A program made the position numbers and the translations under genes. The notes under the pieces were generated by a model. It was not told where the DNA came from, made no database searches, and saw only the letters and a list, made by a program, of their open reading frames with translations. DNA of 64,000 nucleotides from Isoetes taiwanensis (taxonomy: Eukaryota; Streptophyta; Lycopodiopsida; Isoetales; Isoetaceae), in assembly GCA_021234155.1 (NCBI GenBank), contig JAJEKV010000020.1, positions 5,444,563-5,508,562 on the forward strand, written 5' to 3'. Below, piece after piece: positions 9,960-21,535 of this stretch (within the stretch, counting starts at the first letter, position 1; each line of letters starts with the position of its first letter).

Positions 9960-12600
9960 CAAGGAACAAGTTGGATTGATTTGTTCTCTCCTCACAGAGC
10001 TAGCTCTAAGTTGGTTTGCTCCCGGATTTTACTGCTTTCACTGCTGAGCTCAAGACGTGCTTTGGAGATACATATTGTCAACGCAAAGCAGTTACAAAAC
10101 TCAACAATTTGAGGCAAGGCTCTCCTCCAACATCTGTTTATGCATCTGTGCCAAATTGAAATCATACTGCATGAAATGATGCTGCTCTTCGTGATCGTTT
10201 TCAGAGAGGTCTTCATGAGGATGGGAAGGATATGTTGCTGACCATAGGGGAACCCAAAAACTTGGATGAGCTTATAAAATTTGCGATTCCCATGTAGATT
10301 GATCGTGTAGTTCGGGGGGCCCATGTCTGGAGCAGAAAAGTAGTGCCGAAGAGAAGTCGATTTATGCCTTTATTGTGGGTGGGGCTAGACATATTACTCG
10401 TGGATCTCACGTGAAGCGCCCAAATTAGTCGAAAAACTTCATGGGCCTGTCTGAGTAGTAGGAGTCTCTTGACAGCTGACCACCATTTCTCAAACAATAG
10501 GAGTCTCTTGGCAGCTGGCCACCATTTCTCAGACTCCTCCCATACATGATGAAGGGTATGTTCTATCTGATAAGGCTAGTAAAGATTTTTTTTTATCTCT
10601 ATACCGATCGAGGGTTGAGGGGTTGGATGCATTGGTGCAACTTAATGGTGGTGCAAATGCTTGCTTTATGGATAATGCATTCAATTGTAAGCACGTCATC
10701 CTAGAAGCAGGGTCGAGCATTCTAATCCTGTTGATGTGATTGATGGATGTGAGATTTCCTCGGGCACAGTTACAGAATGTGGTGCATCTCTTCGAGCTTT
10801 GTTCGAGGGAGTTTCCTGTGGCATTTTTTTCAATCTCATTGCTAGCCCACATGCGCCAGTAGTCTTCGATCTTCCTTCGCTCAAGTCGTATAACCCATAG
10901 ATTGTTGGCACTCTAGCTTATTTCGATTTATTGGTTCCAATTCTAGTCCCAATTCATCTACAGTTTATTGCTTATGGGCCAAGATCTACTCCAGTTCGTA
11001 GAGTATTGTGGGCTCTTGATTCTGCCTTTGTTCATGTTCCAGTTTCTTTTTCTGCTTCTTGTCCTGATCTAGCTCTTGTCTTTGCTTTAGTTCATGCTCC
11101 AAATTCTGACCATGTTTCGAATGATGTTCCAGTTCTAGTTCCTGCTCCTGCTTTTGTTCTTGCTCTTGATTCTGCTCCTGTCCAAGTTCCTGTTTCTATG
11201 GAGGCTTCTTCACACACTCAGTTTCATATCTCGAAGATTTCTATTCGCAAATTTATTAAATTTGGAAGGCAAGATCCAAGTTCAAATTTTTGCAATCCAG
11301 GTTCATCCGTCGACTAGCTATAGTGAAGTCTGCTCTAATATTCCCGATAAATATGACAAATTTTTTGATGTTTTGACAAAATCAAGTCCAACAAGCACCT
11401 AAAGCATTATCCATATAATTGTCCTATTGATCTGCAGGCCAAGATGATGCCATTATATGAACCTATATATGGTCTATCCCCCGCCGAGTCGGAGATTTTG
11501 CGGGATTATATTGAAGAGAATCTGGCTACTAGCTTCATTTGCCATTTCAGCTCCTGTTGAAGCGTCTATCTTCTTCATAAAAAAAAGGACGATTCCTTGC
11601 ATTTAGCCATTGAATAACACGGCCTCCATAAAATCATAATACCGAATCGATATCTGATCCATCTAATCCCTATTGGAGCAGCTCCAAGGTGCACTCCATT
11701 TTATGAAGATTGATCTTCATGGCGCTTACAAATGAGTAGGGGACATGGATATGCCCATTTTGAGCACACATTCATACCATTGGGGTTACCAATACTTCAG
11801 CAGTGTTCTAACATATGGCCAACGATGGTTTCTAGGATGTCTTAAATATGTTTGTTATCATTTATTTGGATGATATTTTCTTATGTATTCTAAAACTTTG
11901 GAAAAACATGAAAGGCATGTTCGACAGGTCCTCTAGAAGCTTCGTGGACATACTAGGTTATAAGCCAAACTTGAGAAGTATAAGTTCGATCAGGATATTG
12001 CGGAGGTTCTTCACTATTGTATCACTCTTCATAAAATCTCTATGGATTCCAAATAGGTAAGCACCATTCTGGAGTGCAAGCACTTTTTTTCGTCTGAGAT
12101 ATTCAGTGTTTTCTTGGATTCGCCAACTTCTATTGGCGTTTTCTTCAGGACTATTCGGAGTTGCCCTTCCTTTGACACACTTCATGGTAAAGGACGTGCC
12201 ATTTGAATGGAGTGTGAAAGCAGGAATCGCTTTCGTTACCCTGAAGTATGCTCTTACCATGACATCAATTCTTGCTCCTCAGGCTTCGGGTTCTCCAGGC
12301 ATGCCATGACTCACCTATGGCCAGACACTTTAGAGTATCCAACACTTTTAAAATTATTAGAATATTGGTGGCCTAGGCTCCGCCACTATGTCGAAGTTTT
12401 CATTCGATCCTGTGATATATGCTATCAAGCGAAGGTTCCGAGGCATCTCTCTCATGGTCTTCTCAGCCGCTGTGTTGGAAGCGTATTTTTGTGGGCATTA
12501 TTTCGGAGCGGCCACTTTCTCAGGGTCATTATGCCATCATGATCGTTGTTGATCTCTTCTCTATGATCCTCAAGCCGATGCTACATCCGTAGTAGGGAAA
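9960..12600 (+). pseudogene. Ty3 (Metaviridae) gag-pol remnant, sushi/chromovirus type
   Basis: Plus-strand remains in canonical order. Gag: RDRFQRGLHEDGKDMLL and EPKNLDELIKFAI at about 10190-10300. Retropepsin: LNGGANACFMD near 10645-10680, where the usual DSG/DTG reads NGG, with IFFNLIASPHAPVV following to about 10870. Reverse transcriptase: YPYNCPIDL...GLSPAESEILRDYIEENLA...F at 11405-11545 and IIYLDDIF at about 11855-11880. Integrase zinc region: H...W-W-P-R-L-R...S-C-D-I-C-Y-Q-A-K at about 12360-12440, with a catalytic-core scrap to 12600. Many stops and frameshifts make it non-functional. The order gag-PR-RT-IN and the integrase wording fit sushi-type chromoviruses. It is cut off near the start of the next LTR. 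Confidence 0.8.
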
Positions 12601-12616
12601 AGCTTTTTGGGGCGCG

Positions 12617-14254
12617 TGTGACGTTCCAAGGGAATATACGCCATAAATACGTATATTCCTAGACCCGTCACCATAAAAGTCTACCTATGTAGCCTTGTAT
12701 GCCTTAGAAAGTGGCAAGGGGTGCACATCTAAGTTAATTATTTAACTTAGATAACCTTAGGATAAGGTCCATTTCCACATGGCCTTATCCTATTGGGCAA
12801 CCACCACACGGCCCCACCCTAGTGGTGCCACGTGGCATCCCATGTGGACCCTCACCTATATTGGCTCAAACCCTAACCCTAGACCTCTTTTCCTGACTCT
12901 AGCACCTGAACACTCATCTACGCACTCGAAACCCCGTTTCAAGCATCGTTCGTCGTAGTATAGCCTGGTGCAGCAGCCCCCGAAGCGTGTGTATGATCAT
13001 AGAGGGAGCGCGACCTCGACCCCGTCAAGGAGCAATGGAGACACCAGGGATGGGAGGAAGCGCTTCTGGAGCAGGTAGATGGAGTAGAGTCATGGTAGTT
13101 CATCTGGAAGTTAGCACTCCAGATGGGTCTGTATGTTGTATATGAGTAGAGCCATCCTAGAACCCTTGTTGAACCTCTTGAACCCTAATCAAGGTACCCT
13201 AACTGTTAGTTAGATATGTATGATTAGGTTAAGATGTTCTTATTATGATTATCATGATATGATGGGATGTTGGTTGATCATGTTTGATCCTCTTGTATTG
13301 GGAAGGGGGGTAGAGACCTAGGGCCATATGTAGTATGCTCCTAGTGTAGATCCCTTAGTTCCTATTAGTTGCGGCCTATGCATAGGAACCCACCGGGCTA
13401 TGGAGGCTATGATGTGACTCAGCACTACACAACGGGACTAGAGGCGATGCAGAGGGATGATCCCTGCCGAGTGGGGGCTACGGGGGATCCCATAGTGGGC
13501 TAGGCTTATGGTCGGTCACTTCGTGTGGGCCGAGCATGGGTCCGACACCTCCTGGGGCAATGGTGCCGCCCTGCCTCTCAAGAGTTGCAAGTGTTAGCTT
13601 GGCTCTTGTTTTGGGGGGTTCAGTCGGGTACGGATCGTGTGTCGCCACGATTCTCTGGCCGCCCGAGGAGTCTCTAGATCCTGGGAAAGGGAGATGCAAC
13701 CCTTCCTGCCTCGACGGACCAGGGAGATGCAACCTGGAGTAGTCCCGATGGGTGATGCCATGGGATTGCGTCCGGAAGGCTAGAGTCATGCCAGAGCCTG
13801 ATGGAGCCCATCTGCAAAGTATGCACAGGAGGGGCGGATGGAGTGGTCAACCCTAGCCATTGTCTTATGCCAGCCCCGCCACTGTCATGATTCGGTCTGC
13901 TCTATCTTGAGGCCTATCCAGTCAATCGACTCCCTTATGTGTCGGAGCCACGGGTAGGAGCTCTCATGTTTTATGGCATATGATTATGTTCTTTGCACCT
14001 ATGGATTTGTGGATGAGCTACCCTTCGAGGTAGTGTGATGTATTGTTGTTGCTAGTTCTGACCATGTGTTATGCTTCCGCTGTGATAGGAGCCCATAGGG
14101 GAAGGGCGCGCAAGACACCTTCGTGTCCCCTTCCCGCACTACGGAGACCTTAGAGTGCGGGGTAGACGGAGGGCCCGTGCGGTCGGAGGACCAGATGGGG
14201 GATTTCCTATGGAGTGTACGGCTCGGAGCCGTATATTTAGTAGGGAGCGTCACA
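12617..14254 (+). mobile_element. Long terminal repeat (1,638 bp) of a second LTR retrotransposon
   Basis: Starts TGTGACG and ends CGTCACA, a 7-bp inverted terminal repeat, and is followed after one base by a primer-binding site. It interrupts the 3' end of the preceding Ty3 remnant. No second LTR is seen, and the internal region is lost after about 700 bp. Short open frames inside it are not thought to code. Confidence 0.8.
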
Positions 14255-14255
14255 A

Positions 14256-14267
14256 TGGTATCAGAGC
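14256..14267 (+). other. Primer-binding site (initiator Met-tRNA type)
   Basis: TGGTATCAGAGC, the standard complement of the plant initiator tRNA-Met 3' end, one base after the LTR end. Confidence 0.85.
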
Positions 14268-14817
14268 GATGTTCTTGGTTGACCAGGAACTAGCACTAAC
14301 CATAACCATGAAAGTAGTCTAACAGGCCTAATAGGGTGCGAAATGAAAATTTCCACCAGGGAACCTCGAAAATAGGGGAAACATTTTTCTCCTAGGTAGT
14401 GGGTCCGTAAGAATAGGCTAAGTTGTTAGATGATGAAAAAGAATGAGTCAAATTCACCCTCTAGTAAAATTGAAGTGAAAATTATGCATCTGCATCAAAT
14501 TTCACTTAAAATGGGTCGAAGAATCATGCCAATCCGAGACCTGGGTGAAAAATAGTGCGAATTCGTAATTCACTCCAAACTATTAGGAAATTTGAAAATT
14601 TTAAAGTATAATACGAAATTAAGTATATACATCAATAATTAAATATATACTAATAATTAAGTTATATTGGCTAATAAGTAGGCCTATTAATGGTAGGAGA
14701 ATATTCCCTAGAGCACCTCCTTTTAAATATCTTTGCCACCTCATTTCCCCCCAACCTTTTCCTCCACCTTATCTCTCTTGCTCAGCCTTACGTCACCCAT
14801 TTCCTAGATCGTTAAAT

Positions 14818-14964
14818 ATGGCACGCACCAAGCAGACAGCCAGGAAGTTTGGTGAGAGACCCACACCCCCGATGGCGGGAGCAGCAGGACGCCATGGTAA
14901 GCAGATTCCGCCACACCTTCGGCCATGGCAGGAGGAGGCGCCGTCGTCGACAGTTTCTTTTTAA
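14818..14964 (+). pseudogene. Truncated gag start with histone H3-identical N terminus
   Basis: The first ATG of size after the LTR and primer-binding site opens a 48-codon frame that begins MARTKQTARK. This equals the start of histone H3, including the H3K4 and H3K9 contexts. It then diverges into FGERPTPPMAGAAG and a Pro-rich stretch. The frame stops where the downstream duplicated segment begins (about 14963), so the original protein was longer. Position implies gag. It might instead be a captured H3 exon. No other H3 sequence (for example STGGKAPRKQ) follows. Confidence 0.55.
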
Positions 14965-15123
14965 TTATTAACTATATATTACATTAGATGACAAAGATAT
15001 CTAATTGAACTAGTAAGTAAATATATCATGAGTTGGTAAGATATTTCTACACCATGAAGCATTTCCAAATGAGGGAAACATAAGGAATAACAACACTTAC
15101 ACATTGGTCTAAATACCTTATTT

Positions 15124-15157
<34 letters not shown>

Positions 15158-15471
15158 GGAATACTTGTAGTCATGACCCTTGAAACCTGTATTCTAGTAG
15201 GGCCAAAATTAGGGAAACACAAAACAACAGCCAAAAGTTATTTAGGCAGCTAATAGGCATCACACACCAAGAACTGACAGTACCTCAGCATTGGCAATCA
15301 CGGCATTCATGCCTCACGTTGGAAGGTAAGAAAAATCCGTCTGAAAAGATTTGGACTTAAATCTAATGGTAAAACATTAATCTGTACACTACTCTCTAGC
15401 TTTAGAAAGGATCTCCCGCACATGCCATGGCAGGATAAAGATCTACTGAAAAACTTTAGATAAAATACATA

Positions 15472-18400
15472 ATGCTTCTATATTTTATGGAGGAAGAATT
15501 CGACTCAGACGGCCGGCCTTGTGGTTCTAGTTCCGAGGAAGAGTATTTGAATGAAAAAGATCCGGAAGATGAACTCTTAGCATGTTTATCCCTTTCTGAT
15601 AGCACTGTAATATTCAACAAGATGGGAGATCAGGGAAAAGATTCTAGCCTTAAGAGGGACGCTTGCATAACCAGAGGAGCTGTGGCAAACAAAAAAGGAA
15701 ATTCTGGGGGAAGAGTTACTTATAACAATAGTTTAGGATATCATGATAAAGGAGAGACCAGCATCCCTGAGACACAAATTGCTGATGACTATGCTTCGGA
15801 TCAAGACGAAATCCAGGTACAGAATGTCTTAATATGCTGAAAAAACAGTGTTAGGAATGTGACCTTTCTAAATATAAGAGCACGCTTAACAGGTTTGATT
15901 ACCCATTGTATACAAGGTTAGCATTCATTTAATAAAAAAGGATCTACTACGGTATACTAACAGGGCAGAAGGATACAAGGGCTGATCGGCTATAAACCAA
16001 GAGGCTCCATTGTACCTTTTGGCCCTTCAATCTTTACCATGCTCATGCTAAAGTTTTGATGTTTGGCTATAGGTACCGAACCTCTCCTACCCTTGTGTTT
16101 TTTCTTGCTTTTTGTTGGCTGAACGTGGTAGATCTGGACATGGACTTAAGCAAAACTTCGGAAGATAAACAAGCAAAAGCTGCTCATGGTTTTTAATACT
16201 GTATCAGACTTCCTCCTCAAGTTAAAACAGGTTTTTTGTACTTAGATTGGGTATGGAAAAATGGTAATGAAAGAAGTTATATCAGAAGCAAAGGTAAAAC
16301 CAGTCTTATTTCTCATTTTACTTTGCTGATTTTGTAAGCATCTAAGGATGGATAAGGCTGGTTGCTTAATGGAACAGGCTTTTTTACATTAACATGCACC
16401 ACTTTTTTAATGGAAGCTTATGATCTAAAAAGGCTGCCAGTTTCGTTTTAAAATCTTCAAGTAATAAAACTTAGGTTCATATTTTATATCAATAAAGAAC
16501 AAATGCTTATGTTGTCCTAAAGAGGCAAGAAGAAAATTTCGGTCTACTTTACCATTGAAAGCTAGGTCATGATACATTGATATTAGCAATATTTGTGAAC
16601 TAAATGTTTTTGTCAGTTTGGTCATTTAAAGGGTCCCTCTATTTTAATAAAAAACTTCAAACCATCACAAAATATCAGAAAGCATTACATGCATGAGCTG
16701 TAATTTTTGCAAGCTCGACATACAAATAGGCTAAAGTCATGCAAAATACATATGAAGGCATCTGCAAAACAGAAAAAGAAGAGGCATTTGCGTATGGGAA
16801 ATTGGCTTGTTACAGGTTATATGGTCCTGGTACAGGGATATTTGATAATAAAAAGTAAATAAGAAAGGAAAAATTGTATGAGATCTATAGTTTGTTGTAA
16901 AGGCTTCAACCTTTTTTTGGCTCATAAGTAATGTCTAAAGGCATCTGTTTGGTCATGCTTTCTAGGTATTCCATGGATATCAGTCTAAGAAAACGTCATA
17001 ATGGTCAATGGCTAAGGGACTTTAAGTACTAGGGATTCACGTTAAAAACGAAATCGGGATTGATAATACATTCCTTGGGATTGACCGAGGTTTGATGTTA
17101 GACCTAGGATGCTAGGTCTGGCTGGATTTTTTTAGACACTTCAATTCCTTGGTACAATCAGGGATGCTTGAATCCCTTACCTTTGATCATGTGTGTGAAA
17201 AAAAGATAACATTAAAACATCGGAACTAATATTCTGACTTATATTACAGGAAGAAAACAAATACATTGATGAGGTGGAATTCGAGTTTGTCCCACCTACA
17301 TGGAACAAGGAGCTAACTGCTCTAGGTTATGCAGCTAGCAAAATGGAATGCCCAAACAAAGCGGTGCAGACTATTCTCAGTTGCATCAAAAACATGGATG
17401 CACACGAACTTATCCATGAAAAAGAGGCACTCAGGAAATCTGGTGAGTTCTCAGTTGTCTCGCATATGGGATGTAGTGAATGGATCAAAGTATTACCAGC
17501 CCTTAACAAGGCTACCAACAAGGATATTGGTAGCGTAATCAACAGCATATACGAGGACCTACCTGGAAAAAATTACCAATGGACCATGGAAGAGGACAAA
17601 TGCAAAGCGGAATATTTAAAAGGGGTAGTTGCATTGAAAGCATGTAAAGGCGGAGAATGGTGAAGAAAGCATCATGCAGTTTGCACAGGAAAGCAAAGAG
17701 GATGACCCATTTGGGGATGCTCTATTCTCTGAGGAAGATAAGGAGACGCTTAAGATCAATGCCAACACGCTTGGGGATAATGATAGTGAGTTTCAATTCA
17801 CCCTCAATAACTGCATGCTATATCCGATCATGCGAAAGACTTGTTGAGTGCCAAAGTGTACTATACAATCAAGGGATCTGGCAGTCAAAGAACTTCAGCA
17901 CCCTTGCCCCAATCAGTAAGGAGGTCTGGATCATCTTGGGAGATATTAGACCAGCCCAACTTGCTGCCACAAAGGCAGCTGCAGAAAAAAAATGGAGAAG
18001 TTAGTAAAGAAAGACAAAATCAAAATCATGATTGACTGCAAATTCTTTGATAAAGCATGCAACAAGGAAGCTTTCATATATGTCAGTCAAAAAAGCCACA
18101 TGGCTTATCCTACAGAAAAGCGAGATGACTTTTACCTCAAAAAGCTTTGGAGGACCATGTGCCCGTACTTGAAATGCGGATGTGAATCACCAAGAGGAGG
18201 AAATAAGGCCAACAGAGCCAAGGAAAATGGATGCAGGGATAACATGACGTGGCTTGATCACGCAGTATGGTATATGTTCAACAACCTTGATTTGTCTTGT
18301 GTTGTACAAATGTTTCTTTCAGAAACATGCTCAAAACCGCCTTTAAAAAGAGCATCATGGCATATCTGTCCTATCTTGAAATCATGAGTTCTCTACTGGA

Positions 18401-21017
18401 CATGACCAGGTTTTTAGCAGAGGATCCATGGGCTGACTTCATGATTACAAAGCCGAGAAATAAAATGAATGACATTTGCAAAAAAACTATCAAACATGTG
18501 ACCTTCATGAAGACACCAAGAGCAGCTTATAGCAATCATAGCAGGTCCACGAGAAAGACGTTTGCAAGCATTGGTAGCAGCTCACAGAGCAAGGTTACAC
18601 AGCCCCCAAGACTTATTGTCGCCCCAAGTGCAGGTGGTATCAAGGCATGTGAAAGTGCTATAATGGAGGGTCTATGCACACCTGACCAAGCTGGACACTC
18701 AGTCACTAAAAAAGCTTCAGTTATTGACCACAAGGATGCTGCTCTGGCACAGGCACTGGAGTTCAACACCTAGAGAAAAGGTTAGCCCATAATTAAGACA
18801 TTTGTGGTTTAACATTTATTCTACACTAGCTAATTACATAGGACATGTATAAATTTAAGATACATATAAGAGTACATTGAAAATACAGCATAGTCAAAAC
18901 GAGATCAATGATCTCAAAATGCCATTCGGCCACATGAACCAATAGCCATTGTGCTAGCATAAAATCCATGATCAGATCCACTGGTGTTTACCAGCTGGAA
19001 TGGTCAAACATTTAATAGATGCTGGTTATTTATGTATTGCAGTTCAGAAAAGTCTTAAGCAAGGATAGTTTGGGACGTGTACATCTGGGAATCATTGGAA
19101 AGAAGGACAAAAAGAAAATTATCCACTGCACTTTCCTATCTAAGATACTGGACATGATATGCTTACCTAAAATCATCTCAGCTTCCTTGATTGACGTACT
19201 TGGAGATACTGGAAAAAAGATCATCGCAGACACCATGTTTAGCTGGAAGTACACTGAGTGTCTTCAAGATATGTAACCATATTTTATCTTTGCCACTGAC
19301 TGAGAGGTCAAATGCCCATGCCAAAACCAATTACTTGGCAGGTTTTTGGAAGGCCAAACAGGGCATATCTGCACCACAGATCTAAGCATTATTCACAATA
19401 CGACATTGAGAGGCATGTTCAAAGATAAGACATACCTAACAGAATGCTTCAACGAAAAGCATTCAAGGAGGAAATTGCCTCCATTTGTGAAACACTATTT
19501 GAAGTATACAAGTACACTTATATAGTGCATGAAAATGACAGATCAGTCATCTTGGAAAAGGTGATAGACAAAGCCCTGGCAGATGTCAAAGAGGCATACA
19601 ATATGGACACCACAAGAAAATTTGCTCTTAATGACAAAGCTGTCTGTAGCAATCTGGAATGGCTGTGCCAAAACTTTTATATATCCGGTATAGACAAAGC
19701 ATCCAATAACCCAGCTTTCATCTGCCCCAGCTTCATTAGAACTCTAGCTTTAAAGAGATTATGCAGCAAGGATTTCCTCCTAATGGAAACGCCACCTGAA
19801 AGAATCAAGACCAAAGTAAAAGTAGAAATTCAAGAGCTTATTGGAAATACAGACTTTGAATTTGATAGCCTCCCATATCTGTTAGGCATCTTTAAAGCCC
19901 ACAAAAAAGACTTCAGATGGATCACAAATGCCTATGGCACTGTATATACAGAAATATCCCACATTATCCCTGCTATACTTAACAACATTTTGGAACTTTG
20001 GCCTGACATATCCAAAAATATTTGTTCCAAAGTCTGTACTCTGCTCCCTGGTAAAGCCATAACGTGCTAAGTTGATGCTACGAAATCATCCCTCTATTTA
20101 GTGACAATGGCATATGCCAAATTATGAGATTGGTGGGCAGGAACACTTGGAAGTTTATGAAAGGAATCAACCAACATCATGAAATGTGGATTAAAAAAAG
20201 AAAAAGGGAATGAGTATTCTGCCAAGTGGTTCAAACACATCCCCCAAGGTAAATGCTGGAGCAGAATGGACCTGGAAAGGTTCTTAATCTTAATGAATGG
20301 TTGTTAACTAATTGCTTTATTTTCATGGGGGAATGTGCATGGCAGCAAGTCTGTGGTATCCCTATGGGATTCTCATGCAGCCCTTGCTGGTGTAATTTGT
20401 ATTTAGCATGGTTCGAAGTCTCTTACATCAAAAACCTTGCAAGACATGGAAGATACAAAGATATTGAAAGATTCAAGCATGTATTTCGATATATGGATGA
20501 CTTACTTGCTATCAATTGTCCTATTATTAAAGAGTTTTTGTGCCTCCTACTCGAAATCAGCAAAGAGAACCTGCAAATCTATGATATGCAGACTTTAGAT
20601 ATCAAGGAGGAAACAACGTATAAATTTGTGGATGATCCAGACAAATGTTATGGCTACAAGGCAAACTTCTTAAATATGACAATTGAGGTTATAAGCAAGG
20701 AAATGGGGACATACAAGCATGATAAGAGGGACCAGCTTCCCTTTAAGGTGATGAGGTATGTACATACTGATAGCTGCCGACCTTATTATCAAGCCAGAAA
20801 TGTGATTTTATCTCAGGTCATGCCATACTTATACATAAACTCCTGCCCCATTATGGCTGCAAAAGACATCATAAACATCATCAACAAATTCGTTAAAAAT
20901 GGATTTGATAGCTTCGGACTCAAAAAGAAAGTACTACAGTATCTGAGAAGCAATGAATTCCCAGGAATCAAATACGACTTACAAGTTCTTATCCAAGTGA
21001 TCAGCAACCAGTATTGA
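15472..21017 (+). pseudogene. Intron-bearing reverse transcriptase gene, Penelope-like RT type (broken)
   Basis: Exon 1 is 15472-15816 (acidic, Ser-rich N terminus MLLYFMEEEFDSDG). A GT-AG intron spans 15817-17249, and the frame continues at 17250 (EENKYIDEVEFEF). Coding similarity then runs in changing frames to 21017, with apparent single-base shifts near 17655, 17820-17880, 17990 (A-run) and 18310, and stops near 18770 and 20070. The 3' third has RT hallmarks: a HKKDFRWI block (about 19900), motif B GIPMGFSCSP (20355 on), motif C YMDD (20490-20501), then FLNMTIEV and a C-terminal thumb-like region. The RT wording suits the Penelope-like group without an obvious endonuclease. The N-terminal 600 residues are unrecognised. 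A spliceosomal intron inside an RT gene is unusual. Confidence 0.65.
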
Positions 21018-21179
21018 TAGGGTATATCTTTTAAGTGACAATTGGTATATTTTCAGAAATTAAGTAGGGTAAAAAAAGAAAAAAATGTTTAAGTATCAAA
21101 AGAATAGGGATGGGTATGACCTCTGCTGTATAGTAGGGGTCTACCCTCCCCTGTGATACAGACTGTCTAAAAGAGTCAA

Positions 21180-21203
21180 CCTACTCCTACGGTAGGAGGT
21201 AGG
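21180..21203. repeat. Short hairpin at the 3' edge of element X
   Basis: CCTACTCCTAC pairs with GTAGGAGGTAGG with one bulged base, followed by a T-run. Confidence 0.6.
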
Positions 21204-21211
21204 CTTTTTTT

Positions 21212-21236
21212 AATTGGGTAGAAGCATGAAAGGGTG
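21212..21236 (+). repeat. Transposon terminus, 25-bp inverted repeat, right-facing copy
   Basis: Begins AATTGGGTAGAAGC. Its exact 25-bp reverse complement lies at 46063-46087, and both copies continue outward into sequences sharing an ACATTTTGAATTTT-like block. The element to the right carries the Ulp1 gene. The element left of 46087 carries a transposase. Confidence 0.6.
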
Positions 21237-21535
21237 GGCAAAAAAAGTGCCCGTATTTTACATTTACAAATTCAAAATGTAAGGAAATCCCTCCCCCCCA
21301 GAAATTATTATTCTTGGAATGAATCATTAATAGGGCAAATAATTTTGAACTCTCCTCCCGCGCTCTGTTCAACCTTCCTCCCGCTCGAACCTCCATAGCC
21401 GAAAGCTTGACATCCATATTCGAACCTCCATAGCCGAAAGCTTGACATCCATATTCGAACCTCCATAGCCAAGATCAGGACCTCCATAGCCAAAAGCTTG
21501 CATTTTCAGAGAGCTGAAGCACCAGGGAAGAGATC

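Larger units (their letters stand above)
14963..21209 (+). mobile_element. Reverse-transcriptase element X, longer copy
   Basis: Segment starting AATTATTAAC whose first 2.16 kb (to about 17120) recurs at 46084-48254 with high identity. It holds the RT pseudogene and ends in a hairpin next to a transposon terminus at 21212. Its true ends and transposition mode are not resolved. A T-run at 15127-15154 lies between the left end and the gene. Confidence 0.6.

Noticed and set aside
13478-14253. Several 70-100-codon frames on both strands
   Set aside because: They sit inside the long LTR and overlap in opposite directions, without any motif.
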